Shown: positions 25,201-38,329 of the stretch, piece by piece | Layout of the letters: each line of letters opens with the position of its first letter | How positions within the stretch are numbered: the first letter of the stretch is position 1 | Assembly (NCBI RefSeq): GCF_949987515.2 | Contig: NC_082688.1 | Span: 108,417,893 to 108,481,892, forward strand | Source: Delphinus delphis | Taxonomy: Eukaryota > Chordata > Mammalia > Artiodactyla > Delphinidae | Direction of reading: 5' to 3' | Length of the DNA stretch: 64,000 nt | Made by a program: the position numbers and the translations under genes | Notes under the pieces: generated by a model | Databases searched by the model: none | What the model saw: the letters and a program-made list of their open reading frames with translations, nothing else | Told to the model about the DNA's origin: nothing

Positions 25201-27895
25201 TCATAACTATACCATTTCTGGCTGTTTGGGGACCCAGCAACTAAGTAAGAAGGGTTACGAATTTTATCAGGAGGGCTGAAGGCTTGGGAATAAGGAAAGG
25301 AGAGAACGCAGCAGGGAAAACAAGAAGTAGTTTCCAGATCTCCTGCACTCTGGTATAAACTTCTGCTCATCCACTGCTGAGCTGTCCTAGCATGGTCTTG
25401 ATGCAGGGGTCCTTTTGGACTTTCTGTAAACCGATTGTGCAATGTGTTAGCACTTGAAATACAGACAGAGGCAGAGGTTTCCTCCTGCCTTGGAAGGTGT
25501 GATGGTAGCAGAGTGATGATTAAATGTTTCCATCCCTGGATGTCTCCAGGCTTAGGACATGTGGGTGGGAGGAGGTCAGGGCTCTAGACGGTATTTACTC
25601 TTGGGGGTAGGCTTAATGGCACTCCCTTTACTGGCAACTGGCACTCTTTTAAATGCAAATAGGAGAAAAGAGGTGCTCATCTTCTGAGGTCTTTCGTTCC
25701 TTCTATTCTGTGGGTCTGCACTTCTTTCCGTTTTTCATTTATAAAATGCTTGATGATGGAAAACTATAGAAACCAAATGCACCTCTCTAATAACCATTCA
25801 AAACCTTCACTAGTGTCTGCATAATATAAATTATAAGTGAAAAAAAATTGATTTAGTAGAGGGGGCTTTTATTAACCTAAGATTTTAGAGCCATAAAAGC
25901 AACATCTTCTGGTATATGTCTTAAAAAAGAAAATTCTAATCCACATTTATTTTCTCCTTCCTATATTTCTAACACAAATGTAAAAGATTTAAAAAGACAT
26001 TGCTAGTGAGAGATGCTACAATAATAGGACCAAAAGAAATATTCATTGATTCTCATCTAATACTGTAGCAAAGTAATTTAGTAAAAAGTCTCTTGTTTGA
26101 TTCAGTAATCAGTACAAAGGAGGTGATGACTCAGACTGAATTATCAATAAACTACTCAAAAATCAATAAAAACGGTACATAACATGAACATTCTCTAATT
26201 ATATAATCATTTATACTGTTAATGGTATTGTTTCAAACCAAATTTAACTAAGTGAGACTTGGTGTTAGTTGACTATAATTCAATGTAGCAGACATTGTTA
26301 TCTATTTAATGTATATTGTATCTACTTAATATATATCATTTTGAAGTGATGATCTTTGATTGACTTTAGATATTGTTGCTTAATATTCTTTTGTACCAAA
26401 CTGGAGAGATCAACTAGGGGTGAAATTTAGGGCCCTGGGTCATTATCTTTAAAAACAATCTTTTCTTTAATTGGGTAATAAAATGTCTTTGTAGTTATCC
26501 CCAACTTATCAGGACCACCAGGGAAAAGGAGGATTAGGCTTGCCAGTGTCATGGGATCAAAACAAAGGTCAAAGATGTAGGGCATGTGGATCTATATTTT
26601 TGAGAAGAAAAAAGAAGAGACATGACTACATATATGAGATGGTTAATATCAAATAATAAGATAACCACCCTGGTGTGCTATGTGTATACACCACACAAAA
26701 TGCTGTAGGGAGTTGAGACTTCATATTTTTCAGCCTGAAACCTTTGGATGATTTATTTTTAAAAGTTTTGTTTTGGCCTACTCTGCTTGGTTGTTTAAAT
26801 TGTCTGGATAATTGATAAAACTATTAGCTCCGCTTTTCTGGGAAGATGCAATCCATAAGCCAAGACACAAATGCTAATGTGGGACCCTAAATTAGAAATA
26901 AAAGTTCCAAGTTAAAAAATATGAAAGCACATGCAACATTAAGAAGTTTATACTTTGGCAGAGGGACCTGACTGTAATCTGTTTTAAAACAAATAGATTG
27001 TGTACAGCTGTCCCCATATCCCTGGCAGAATGATGATTTAATGTTGATTAAGAGAGAAAACCTTTGAAGTGAGCGAGGCAGCAGCCCCGAGTATGTCTTT
27101 AGTGATCATTATCAGTCTTCCCTGAAGGATGCCTTGGTGCCAAAAGCTCTTTTCTCCAAACTGGTTAAGGTGGATTCAGGAGCGAAGGCTTTGTACGTCT
27201 GAAAAGGCCTTCTCATTCACAGGCCTCTGGTGTCTTATTCCTTTAGGATCATGAATGTCTGAGAATAAACAGATGCAGCCCTTTTCACAAGCAGGGCAAG
27301 GTCCACAACTCCACGGCATCTTGGCATTATTTATTCATCATGAGAATGGCGAACGAACATGGACCCTGCAGAAAAATCAAATCAGTGTTCATTTTGTTGA
27401 GCAGCTGCCTCTAGCAGAGAAGAAGCCTTTGGATCTGACTTTGGTAACTGGACAATTAGAGGCGTTATTAAATTGAAGATGCAAATGAGTAACCATGTTT
27501 TCTTCTAAGTTTGTTGTGTTTCACTTGCAGTGCTTAAATTAAAACCAGCTCCAAATTTGTAAGAGCCGATTCCTGACAGCTTAGAACAGTTCCAGGCTAG
27601 TTCATGTATCAGTAGTTTCACTAAAAATATTTACATATCGGTTAACCTCAAAGGACCAAATCTGTACTTCTTCACGTTTGCAGAGTAAATGGATTTAGTG
27701 CAAAAGTTATCATGTCCTTGGTGCCTTGCCCTGAAAATTTGCTCACAAGCAGAGTTTCAGATAGTGTGAAACATACAGGCTTTTGCATGTTAATAAAATA
27801 AATGTACTTATGGTAAGAATACCTATAAATAATTAAAAGGCTCTGATTTGTGAGGTAGACCAAGATTACATTATATTCTGAGAACTTTTCGTAAA
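25201..27895. other. No gene seen; unique DNA
   Basis: No young repeats recognised. A 73-residue reading frame at 27255-27476 follows a weak acceptor-like 'tcttattcctttag'. It has no recognisable domain and no convincing downstream splice donor, so it is not called. Confidence 0.5.
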
Positions 27896-27899
27896 TTGC

Positions 27900-28072
27900 T
27901 TAGTTTTTAAACCCAGTTTCTCTGTTCACAAGCTCTGGGATCTTGGGCAGGCTTTACCTCTGTCTCCTCACTACAAAATGGGAACAAGGATTAAATAGTT
28001 CTATCTACCTATGTATACCTATATCTATATCTATATACAGTGCTTGGAATAATACCTGGTGTTTAGTAATTG
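27900..28072 (+). repeat. MIR SINE relic with internal TATC expansion
   Basis: 'gctctgggatcttgggcagg', 'ctgtctcctcactacaaaat' and 'acagtgcttggaataatacc' follow MIR order. A short (TATC)-like tract at about 28003-28038 has expanded inside it. Confidence 0.7.
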
Positions 28073-28074
28073 CT

Positions 28075-28094
28075 GGTGTGTGTGTGTGTGTGTA
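28075..28094. repeat. (TG)n microsatellite
   Basis: A pure TG run of about 20 bases directly after the MIR relic. Confidence 0.95.
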
Positions 28095-28316
28095 TAAACT
28101 GAACAGTTTTGTCAAAAGGTAGGTTGGCATATAATAATGACCTCTCTCCCTTTCCCTCCCATTCTCTATCTAGCTATGATCTATCATCTGACTTTTCCTC
28201 TATATTTCAGTTTAGTACAATTAGTTTTGAGGAAATGTTGCTCATGTTGTAGTTCACGACGTTGATCAATTTGTGTTTATGCAACGTACTAATGTCCATT
28301 TTGATGTGTGTACTGT

Positions 28317-28547
28317 AGCTTTTAAACTGTAACCCAGGGTCTGTCCTGATCTGGTGAGTCCCAAAATTAAAGCTAGAGAATTTTTTTTCAGTATTTTATC
28401 CATACATTCTCACCCTTTGAAGTCCTCCACAAGCTTTTAAACTGTAACCCAGGGTCTGTCCTGATCTGGTGAGTCCCAAAATTAAAGCTAGAGAATGTTT
28501 TTTTCAGTACTTTATCCATACATTCTTACCCTTTGAAGTCCTCCACA
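28317..28547. repeat. Direct tandem duplication, unit about 115 bp
   Basis: 28317-28431 and 28432-28547 are almost identical head-to-tail copies, both running from 'agcttttaaactgtaaccc' to 'gaagtcctccaca'. I see only about three differences: an extra G in the T-run and two T/C changes. The unit is non-coding and matches no repeat family I know. The second copy ends six bases before a long purine tract. Confidence 0.97.
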
Positions 28548-28552
28548 ATGTG

Positions 28553-28702
28553 GAAAAAAAGAAAGAAAGAGAGAGAGAGAAAAAGAAAGGAAGGAAGGAA
28601 GGAAGAAAGAGAGAGAGAAAAAGAAAGAAAGGAAGGAAGGAAGGAAGGAAGGAAGGAAGAAAGAGAGAGAGAGAGAGAAAGAAAGGAAGAAAGAAAGAAA
28701 GA
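28553..28702. repeat. 150-bp purine (GAAA/GGAA/GA) tract
   Basis: The plus strand is all A and G through this interval, made of GAAA, GGAA and GA blocks. The opposite strand is pure pyrimidine. It generates four overlapping artefact frames rich in Lys/Glu/Arg (plus) or Ser/Leu/Phe (minus). Long homopurine mirror-like tracts can adopt triplex DNA. Confidence 0.98.
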
Positions 28703-28719
28703 CTTGGATAATGGTGAAA

Positions 28720-31700
28720 TTATAGCAAAGTAAGCCCACCAAACCAGGCAGCAGCCCCAGGCTCTTTGCCTGCTTCCCATGGGTGTCCATCGGCAAGGCT
28801 GACCTCACCGAGTTCCAGGAATAGACCCTCACCAAATTCCTTTAAGTGATTGGTTCCTTTAGTCCAGGCTCTGAGCCGCTGCATAAATCTCTCCTGTAGA
28901 GTCTAAGTATTTTCAGTGACTTTGCTTTTCCCATGCTTTATTTTTTATCCCCAACTACTAATCACTCTCCTTTTTTTCTTTCATTTGCAGCCTTTTGGGT
29001 CTCATCTCTGAATTTGCCAGGACTATATTTTACTTTCACTTTGAGATTAAGCTTGAAGCTATCAGCATGTAAAATCCCCATTAAAATGCTCAAGAAAGTG
29101 TATATTCTAGAGCCGACTCTAAGATGTACTTAAACAGTGGAATGCAAAGCATTTATGTACAAATGGTAATATTTTAGAATTGTACACAAATGAAGATAGA
29201 GCATCTCAGTCCCTTTGTGGAGAAGTGAAAGAAGGCTGCAGCTGAAATATGCATCCCAGTGTTGGCAAATCTTTGTGATGGTCTAGCTATGAACATCCCT
29301 TAAAAGTGCTTTCTGTACTGTTAACATTTTTGTATGATTTTTGGATTTCTTAGTGATTTCTCTGGGTGACAGGATAGACTTTTTTCATGTGCCCCATGAA
29401 ATACGAGTTTATTTTATTTCTTAGTTTAAATGCACATTTTAGAAATTAATTTAAACTGGAAGGTGATTCATCATTATTAAGCCCCCTTATGTTTTTATAT
29501 GTTCTGCAGAAAACCCAAATCATTATTCTAAAAACCCAGACATTCGATCTAGAATCAAGGCTTATTACCTCAATAAATACCCTTTATTTAAGAGATGTAT
29601 GTTGAAAGATGATTCAGATCTTTTTTAACCTAGATATTGTTAGGGATAAAGTGATTTTTTAATTGTACAGTTATTTTTAAAAAGTTCAGCAATACAAATT
29701 CTACATCTGCTTCAACTGCAGACATATAAAACCAGTGTGACAAAAAAGGATCATTAGACAATCCGATTTTCTTGTTGGAAGGGTTTAATGCTGTTGGGTA
29801 TAGTATTAAAATGTAGAACTTGATAGCATGTCTTAAACTTTTAATGATGTGTCCATGAATATAAAACATGCTTCTCCCAGTAACTTTATGACTTCTCCTC
29901 TGCATAATTAGTGGTATCTGTTTTATGAGCTTACTGTTGTTTCCTTGATCTCATGAAAATGTGAAACCACTGTAATGATTTACACCATTCCAGAGCTTTA
30001 AAACTACGAGCTGTTTCTTAAACTAAATAACAACAACAACAAAAATTCAAAAGTCCAATACTAGAGTTAAAGTCATAGTGGTATCTTGAATGTTAAAAAA
30101 CACACACACAGGATTTGGAAATTCACTTTTGACATTTTGTTTACTAGTATTTGGTTTTTAGTAAACACTAGTACAAAATATATTTGTCTTTTATTGTTTA
30201 TAGCTCCCCTCTTATTATATATGTTTTCGTTCCTCACAGTTGAAACATTTAGGGAAAATTTCCTTGAAAAATGCTCGAAAAATAATTATTTAGATCATTT
30301 GCAATCTTGAGAGTTATTAATTGAAGTAATGAATGCTTCTACTAAGCATTAGAGAGCCACAAAATTCCAAGCAAATTATATTATTCATTAAAAAACAATT
30401 GTCATTAGTAGATTTAAAAATTGGTGTTTCTGTATCTTTGATTTTTAGATTTAATCTGGTTATTTTACTTTTCATAATATAGTGTATATTATTTACAAAT
30501 AAAGCTTTGTCATCTTGCCTCAATAACTGAAATAACCATGAGTTTTTTTGGTAATTTTTATTATTTGGTACCCTGAAATGTAATTTTCCTTAAAGATCCT
30601 TAATTATATTATGTTTTTTCTTAGTTTTATTACTGGTAGGGAAATTCTACAAATATATAAATAAACAAACAAATAAATATTATATGTTCATGTAAGAATT
30701 TTATCCAAAAGAGGAAAATAACAAAAAATTGGCGTAATTTGAATATTATGTTGGATTACTATTAAACTTTTCCTGTCATTGCTGAAACTGAGCTATGTCT
30801 ATATGTCTCAGGGGAAAGTGCAATCAACACGCTTTTGCCGCTGTAAAACAATTGGTCTGGATTATCTTCTTTATTTGAATTGATTTTTTTAAAATGAATT
30901 GATCAATTATTTGATGCCTCATGCAACTGATTTAATAATTAAAAGTTTTTGTAGCTCTTGTAAGTCATCCTTAAGGTAGTAGTTAGTTTTCAGATGAAAT
31001 TTACAGACTAGGCTTCAAGTGGTGGGTTCTCATTACACCCAACAAATAAATATAGCATTCTAAGGCTTAATTTTAAAAATCGAGACTTCCAGTATCAGGT
31101 AGTCATATAATTGCAGGACTTGCATTACTTGGTCATATTTTAAAAAATAACTTAATTGTCTTAGAGTTATACTGAAAACAATTTGGTTGAAATAATCACA
31201 ATTGTAAGAAGTGGGGTAGCCCTTGCTTCCAACAATACAAGTGTTTCAGCAAAAATGATTGTAAAGCAAATATTGGAAACGTGAATCCATTTTCTATTTG
31301 GCTTCCATTAAGGATATTTCCACTGGAAAAACATCTTCCAGAAGATTGACTTAAAAGCTTTCTGATGTAAAAGTCTATAAGATGGAAGTATGGGCCCACA
31401 CATTCTAGTTGTTGCATATTCTTGGAAGTCTTTTAAAATATTTTGGAGATCCTTTCTTTGGTCTTTGCTCTGTATCAACCAAGGCAATATTCCAGTACCT
31501 GAGGCCACAGGGATCTCCTGCTTTTACACTAACAATGATCAGTTCCCACCCATCATTTATTTGGAATTTTACTATCATAGCACATTTACTAATAGCCCAT
31601 CTTAAAATGTCTCCTTTGAAATTTAAAGAGATTAGTGCTTTACATTTCATTTAAAGGAAACATACTCCAAATTTAGAGACAAGAAGATCAAGCAGATTTG

Positions 31701-32430
31701 TGTGAGCTTTAATTTTTTGGCTCCAACCTCAAGCATTTATTTCATTACTCCTCACCCCCCTTTTACAAGAACATTTAATAACCCTTGTTCAAGTTCACTA
31801 TAACACGCCTTTAGTCCACCCAGTTCCTAAGCTTAGCTCCTGCAGTCTCAGTCTTTGTGATTTGAGAAACAACAGAAAGGAAAGAAAGCCCTAATGACTA
31901 CGATGCCACTTTCAAATGCAATGTAAGTAAAATTTGGGTTCAGTTGAAGTGGGCAGAATTCTATAATAAAGCAATTATCCACAGATTACCTGAATCCTGG
32001 CTATCAAAATGGAAATTGAAATGATAGAAAAGAGTTACCTTTAGCACCTCACAAGGTTTTCATTCTAGCCAATCTTTATATTGAGTTATCACAATCTGTA
32101 CCTTTAATTTTGTCAAAGTAGACTTAGGAAATATATTTTGAGCTCACTTCTGTTCCCACTTGCTGTATGTGCCTCTCATTTTCGAATACCAAATACCTCT
32201 CCGACAAAGGGCATATGTATTAAAAATGTACTCTTCCATTAAACGCGCGATTTAAAATTTTTTCTAACCCAATAATTATTTTTGGTGCACCTCTTATATT
32301 CAATTTTCTAGGTATTGAAAGAGCCGTGCAAGAGATACAGTAGTAACTCTTTTGACAATATAGATATGAGGTCATAACCCTTAGCTTCGACCGCGTGTTC
32401 TCCAGTCAGCAGCCTAATGAGCAAAGCACC
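28720..32430. other. No gene seen; unique AT-rich DNA
   Basis: 3.7 kb with no recognised young repeat or exon. 30650-30680 has A/T-rich 'aaataaacaaacaaataaat'-type low complexity. All reading frames are under 92 residues and lack domains. Confidence 0.5.
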
Positions 32431-32560
32431 TGAATTTCCCACCTGTAAGTAAGAGGACTGGGACACTGTCTTATTTATCCTCTATTGCAGTGTCCGGCAC
32501 ATAGTACACATTCAGCACGTATCTGTCTCATGAATGTGTGAATGACTTCATTGGTTCATC
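32430..32560 (+). repeat. L2 LINE 3'-end relic
   Basis: 'gtcttatttatcctctattg' then 'agtgtccggcacatagtaca' and 'catgaatgtgtgaatgac' follow the L2 3' terminus, which ends in short TGAATGA-type repeats. The copy is old and truncated. Confidence 0.65.
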
Positions 32561-33289
32561 TTAGTATCTCCTGAGCTGAACTTAGTGCACATAGCAGCTC
32601 ATTATAAATAATCAACCTACCCCACACAGCAGACCCACAGAGCTATCTCCTGGGACTCCATACCCTTCCACCTGTGTGCTTTTTATCCTTGCTCTGGAAG
32701 AATGCTCTTTCCCATGCCACCTGAATTTCTAAACACCATCCTATTCACTCCTTCCAGAATCACCTCAAGATTTACGTTCCTTGTGAAGACATATTTTATT
32801 TGAAGAAAAATTAGAAAATTAAGCTCATTAATTGAGAAAAACCTCCCTAGACTGAGGACCACAAGAAAGCTGGCCAATTCATTTAAATGGTCAGTTCATT
32901 CAAATGACAGAGTAAAACAGTGGAAACCAGAGGTAGATGGTAGACTCCTAGGAGCACCTAATATTTGAGCAGTGGGAAGATTATACATACAAATAGAGGT
33001 CATGATACCTGGAAATGGCCCATACTCACCTGACTTGTCATCTAGTGAACCCAAGAAGCCCTACACCAGGATCACCATTAGAGCCTCAACTTTTCGCAGA
33101 TTTTCTCGCAGATTTGGCCATTACTCCCTGTGACTGCGGGACCTACCAGTACGTGAGTGTTCCCTGATGGCCACTTCAGCATCTTTGGTTGGTGCCTGGC
33201 TGAGGACCACGGCACACCCCATGGGCTACGAGATCTGAGTTAGGAAGGGCACTTACCAGGGTATTTCATTCACTGAGGCAAGAGATAAT

Positions 33290-33390
33290 GAATGTTCATT
33301 ACGGGAATGGAGAGGAGTGGACAGATTTGAGAGCATCTACACTTAGGAATCGGTACCTACCTGACATGGTACATTTTAGACCCTATTACA
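33290..33390 (+). repeat. Ancient mammal-wide repeat fragment, family not assigned
   Basis: 'ggagaggagtggacagattt' followed by a GAGAGCAT-type block resembles the wording of a widespread old mammalian repeat. Longer pieces of the same family appear at 34310-35130 and 60220-60640. I recognise the pattern but cannot name the family with certainty. Confidence 0.4.
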
Positions 33391-33419
33391 CTGGCATTAA
33401 CCAACCCTTGAGAAAGTCA

Positions 33420-33620
33420 ATATTTCTTTCATAAAATTTTTATTTTGAAATATTTCAAATGCAGACAAAAGTCCAGAGACTAGAACAATGAATCACATAC
33501 ATTTCCCAGATCTAACAATTATCAAGATTTTGCTACATTTGTTTCATCTATTTTTTTCTTTTGCTGAAGTATTTTTTGTAATCTCCAACATGATGTCATT
33601 TTACCCCTATATTTTATGAG
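33420..33620. repeat. Possible ancient L1-derived fragment
   Basis: 'attttgaaatatttcaaatg', 'gacaaaagtccagagactag' and 'caagattttgctacatttg' resemble a diverged non-coding L1 segment common in mammals. The orientation is not assigned and divergence is high. Confidence 0.4.
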
Positions 33621-34309
33621 GTATGATTATGCACAATCACACTTAATAAAATTAAGAGTAATTATGTCATTTAATATGCAGCCCATAATCAAATGCAACT
33701 CTTACAAGAAAGTCAGCTTAAATGCTCAATTTTTTTCTTGTAATAGTAAGGGGTTAGTGCCTTAGTTACTTACAAAGGTGTCTTCAAGTTGTTTTGATTT
33801 TCTTTCTTTCTTTCTTTCTGGTAGCACAACAGACTTATTTTTAAAATATATATTCAATTGATTTCATTTACTTTTTTTGTGGCTCAAATAGCTCCAACTT
33901 TGGCCAATGGAAACAATATTCTTAATTCATGCCTGTTGCATGATTATTTCCCTTTAGTACAGATAGCGTGAATATAAAATATACAGTCTTGGATACAACT
34001 ATCATAAAACTCAGTTAAAGAAGAAATAATAACTTCTAAAACACATGATCCACAATATTGTGCAATCATCATTTGAGCTTCAAAACATTGTTAAAATTTT
34101 GATAAAAAATTAAATAATTTGAGCCTATAATGTAACCAAATTAGGGATGGATTAAAGTGAGCTCACAAAGGTCTGAGGTCACATTAGAGTTTGGTCTCTA
34201 TCCTGAGAAAAAAAGTAAAACATGGAAATGTTTAAAGTCAATAAAGATAGGGTTTTGGTTTTGTTTTTGCTTTTGCTTTTTTAAGGAAAGTTACTGCAGG
34301 GAGAGCAGA

Positions 34310-35130
34310 TGGAATGGGTGCCAGTCTGGAGGCAAGAAGACCATCTCAGGGGCTGAGCAGTAACCTGAGTGAGCGAAGCTGGGGGTGGGAGGTGCCTGGT
34401 CGAACGAGGGCAGTGACCAAGGGAGTGGTATAAAGTGGAGAGACTTAGGAAGTGTGCAGGAGACGGTGTAAACAGGACTTGTGCCACGTTTGATGTTTAG
34501 GTGAGGATGGGCGGAGCAAAGAGAAGAGTTACAAATGACACAAACATCCCTGATTTGATCAACCTCATGGATGGTAGTGCCTTGAAACATTGGAGGAAGG
34601 GTAGGTTCTGGGGAGGAAGATCAAATTTTGTTTCAGAGATGTTTATTTTTAGGGGTCTGCTGGGGATAATGCGAGGGAGGTGGGGGAACGAGGGAGAGAA
34701 AGGACAAGAGAGAAGACAGCGTTGTTAGTTCTGGGCTGGAGACATAGATCTCGAATTTATTAGCATCTGAAGATGGTATAGAAGGCACTGAGCATCAGTG
34801 GAATCACATAAGAAGGGTATATGGAGAGAACAGAAAAAAGAGCAGAGACCTGGATGCTTAACGCTACCACGGAGGACAGGGGTGCCGAAGGAGTCCCAAG
34901 ATGGAGCTGAGGGGAGTGCCAGAGAAACAGGAGGGAAAACATATCAGATCTGTGAGGCATCCAGCACCACGAGGGGCAGTTAAAAATGCGTCTCAAGTTT
35001 GACTTGGCAGATTGCATTGAGTAAATGATGAGTAAACGGGGGAGGAAGAGGCCGTTTGATTGGGGTGGGAAATTGGTGCTTTGTTTTTGACCAATGAGTT
35101 TGAGGTTTATGAGACATCCAGGTTGGAGCC
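34310..35130 (+). repeat. Ancient mammal-wide repeat, G/A-rich, family not assigned
   Basis: Successive blocks ('tggatggtagtgccttgaaa', 'ggaagatcaaattttgtttc', 'tctgggctggagacatagat', 'tatgagacatccaggttgga') are in an order I recognise from a common old repeat in mammals. The copy is strongly diverged and non-coding, and appears rearranged towards its 3' part. The local purine richness gives several short spurious frames. Confidence 0.5.
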
Positions 35131-35384
35131 AGTGAGTATTTGGGTCCCCGGAGGAAAAAAAAAAAAGTCTTGATCCTTATGTGAAAAATACGGCAAAATA
35201 ATATCCTTGACGTCAAAGTAGTTTGTTGGGACGCTGCTATAGCATTCTTTACGTTCTCTGGAATATTGTAATGCTACTGTAACATTTCTTAAATCACCAT
35301 GAGTTAAACTACAACTCCTCTGGCACAAACAAACATGCAAAAACCAAACAAGCAAGACACCCGCTGTGAAGCGTGAGAAGTGCT

Positions 35385-35620
35385 TTCTGGGGTCAGAGGT
35401 GAAATCGGGAACTTAGGGTCTGGGTTTAAATGCCGGCTGATCACTTACTTGCAGGGTGAACCTGAGCAAGTCAATCTCTCCAATCTTAAGATTTTTTCAT
35501 CTGAAAAACCAGGCTAGTAAAAACCAATATTGTACAGTGCTTAAAAGAATGAAATTAGATGATATATGAAAATATCTAGCATAGGAGTTTGCACCTAATC
35601 AGAGCTCAGTAAATAGGGAC
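35385..35620 (+). repeat. MIR SINE relic
   Basis: 'tctgggtttaaatgccggct', 'tgagcaagtcaatctctcca', 'ttcatctgaaaaaccaggct' and 'cctaatcagagctcagtaaa' give head-to-tail MIR order over about 230 bases, a near full-length copy. Confidence 0.85.
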
Positions 35621-37260
35621 TTTATAATTAGTTAAACTCATCAGGCACAAAAATTTTAACTTCTCCCCCTTGCCTTAGTTACTTCCACATTTCATTATGA
35701 CATCTACTTTTTCTCTCACCCAGAAGTACTCGTTAAGCTCCTTCTATTATTAGCTTCATCCCATGCACAATAAACTCAAGATTTTGTCGCACTTAGAATT
35801 TGTTTTGGGGAGAAACTACCACCTGTGAGTGATGGTGGGAAGGATAACCTGGGGACGAGAGAGGAGGAAACACCAAACAGCACCACTGCCTCCAAAGTGT
35901 GCTGCCTCCACTACCCTTAGATATAAGCCTGTCTATGGTCTTAACAAGCAGACCCCAGACAACCCTTTCTTCATTCATGTCTAGACTGTAACCATGATTT
36001 TCCCCAATGTCTGGAAGGAGGTAGGTATAGACCAGTACCAGAAAGATGATTTTACTGAAAAATAATCTTAATGCTAGCCTTTTATAAAGATCCATTAAAT
36101 CTGGAGGATGCTGCCAAGTATTTCTCCATCACGGCACCTCCTTCATCGTTCAGACAGAGTCAGCTTCAAATAGAAACATAGGAGGCATCCCTCCTGTTTT
36201 ATTCTGCTCATCTGCCCTTACCACATCCCTTACTCCAAGCTCCTGGCTTCCCTTTAGTACCAAGTCAAGACTGAAGCCTCTGGCTCCATTTATAGGAATG
36301 GATAGATCTCTTCTAGGAAAAAGCTTACGTGGTTCTTCAAGATTTTTCTCCAGAGAGAACTATTTGCAAAGCAAAAACGTCAAAGACGATAAAACAAACA
36401 TCTTTCTCAGGCTAAGTTTTACCGTGTCTAATGGTTTAACTTTAATGTGTTATTATGCTAAAAAAAAGTCTTCTTTCTATAGGTGAAGAGAGGAAGGAAT
36501 GAAGTATTTGAAGGACGCTTAAAATTTCATCCTACCCCATAATATTCTGAAAATGGATTCTTGCCTCTGACCTCATCGAAGGGGACTTCCTAGTCATTCC
36601 CCCCATCGGAAGTGTTTAATAAAAGTCGGTAGAGACCTTTGCTGTCTATACTCCAAAAAGTGCACCAAGGAAAGCGGTATTTTCTAGTGGCTCCAAATGG
36701 GATAGGAGAGCAGTCCATTTATGAACCTCGCTATGGAGAATACACATCCCCTTTGCAATGAAAAGCAGGGAGTAAGATAGAATCATCTAATCCCGTATTG
36801 AAAGCACACTCAGTTTATATTAACATAATCTGTTCAATCCCATCAAGGATTTAAAAATGCCTATTATATGCCAGTCTTAGGTCCTAAGTTTAATAAAGAT
36901 GAGGTCCCTGCTTCCTATAATTAACAGTCTACGAGACAGACAAGTAAACCTATGATATAAAGGGCTGAAGGCTTAAACAGAAGTATTATAAAGGGCCGGG
37001 GCGGGGTGGGGAAAGTGAAGTGCTGGATGCATTTGTATGCATGTCTGTGGAGGAGGCTGGAGGCTTGAAGGATGTCTGGGAACGATAAAGAAGGGAGTTG
37101 AAAAAATAATAAATACAGAGATAAGCATGTTTGAGAAAATTATTTCTAACTTATACTCATGAGTTTGCATCAACAATATTCACCATGAATCTAATCTCCA
37201 GTTCGTCTTTGAGCTTATAGAGGGCTAATGTATATACTATGCCCTGCTTACCCTTGTCTC
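35621..37260. other. No gene seen; old repeats probable; one G4 motif
   Basis: 36850-36960 resembles an old interspersed repeat ('tattatatgccagtcttagg' followed by 'gaggtccctgcttcctataa') whose family I cannot name. A G-quadruplex motif lies at 36993-37011. No exon is supported. Confidence 0.5.
36993..37011 (+). other. Canonical G-quadruplex motif
   Basis: Four G-runs (3, 4, 4 and 4 bases) are separated by loops of 2, 1 and 1 bases. Short loops favour a stable parallel quadruplex. The surroundings are AT-rich with no promoter features. Confidence 0.9.
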
Positions 37261-37264
37261 ATAT

Positions 37265-37500
37265 ATTCTCTTTTATTTTAATTTTTATTTTTTGATGGAA
37301 GTAGAGTTGATTTGCAATGTTCTTCTGGTGTACAGCAAAGTAATTCAGTTATATATAGATAGATATATACTTTTTCAGATTCTTTTCCATTACAGGTTAT
37401 TACAAGATATTGGATACAGTTCCCTGTGCTAGACTGTAGGTCTTTGTTGTTTATCTATTTTATATACAGTCGTGTGTGTCTGTTAATTCCAAATTCCAAA
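37265..37500 (-). mobile_element. 5'-truncated L1 3' end
   Basis: Plus-strand T-rich tail, then 'gtacagcaaagtaattcagt', 'tattacaagatattggatac' and 'ttccctgtgctagactgtag', the reverse complement of the L1 3' UTR also present at 50.7 and 54.2 kb. No convincing target-site duplication could be read. Confidence 0.9.
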
Positions 37501-38329
37501 TTTACCATCTATTTTCTATCCTCTGGTTTGGAGAAGGAAATAATACTGATTTTCCTCCACACATAATTTCATCTGTGACATGCTGTGTTGTCAGCAGTGA
37601 GCACGCAATAAGGCTGGAGTATAATCTCAAGGCTGTGGCATCTTAGAGCAAATCAACATGTTCTTGCATGAACCACCCATGCTCTCTAGAAAGCTCTCTG
37701 CTGTTCCTGCTGCTGTTTGAGGCAGGGGTGACAGAGAAAGCCAGATTTCCAGATGAAAAGCCTTTCTGCAGATGACTCTGGCACTCTTCAAACAGTTGCT
37801 CTGAAGAAATGGTACTGTCTTCCCATCACATTTGGAACAATAAACATGTTCTATTTTAAGACATTCCAAACAGCTCAGATTAACTTCTGGTTTTTAATGC
37901 CTTTCCTAATTCTGATTAACAGGGTCACCCTTGGATATACTGTTTATTATTAGTGAGAGTGGGGTGAAGGATAAATTATATTTTACAATATCTGAGAAAT
38001 ACTGATACATAATCCCAAATTCCACGTCTCTTCCTCTTTGAGGAATAGTTTACCTGATTTCACAGGGAAAAGGGGACTACGTGGATATTTACATAAGTTA
38101 CAAAAATATATTACAAATACGTACCGCTGAGGTTCACAGAAGTTAAGAATTGTAATCAAGGGCCTATTTGTAGTAGGCATCCTATAATGTAAAGTAGTAA
38201 GCCCTTTACTAGAGGGCTTGGAATGAAAAGTGAAGTCTAAAATGTGACCAGGACTAGGGGTGTGGAAAGCGTATTGTGTCACCCAGCATTTGGTTAGTAA
38301 ACATGGTGGCTTGACCTTGTCACGAAGAG

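Noticed and set aside
27255..27476. 73-residue frame after a weak acceptor
   Set aside because: Looked somewhat protein-like, but it has no recognisable family, no donor site and no supporting neighbours.
28469..28835. Lys/Glu/Arg- or Ser/Phe/Leu-rich frames of up to 107 residues
   Set aside because: They come from the purine microsatellite, where stop codons are absent in several frames.
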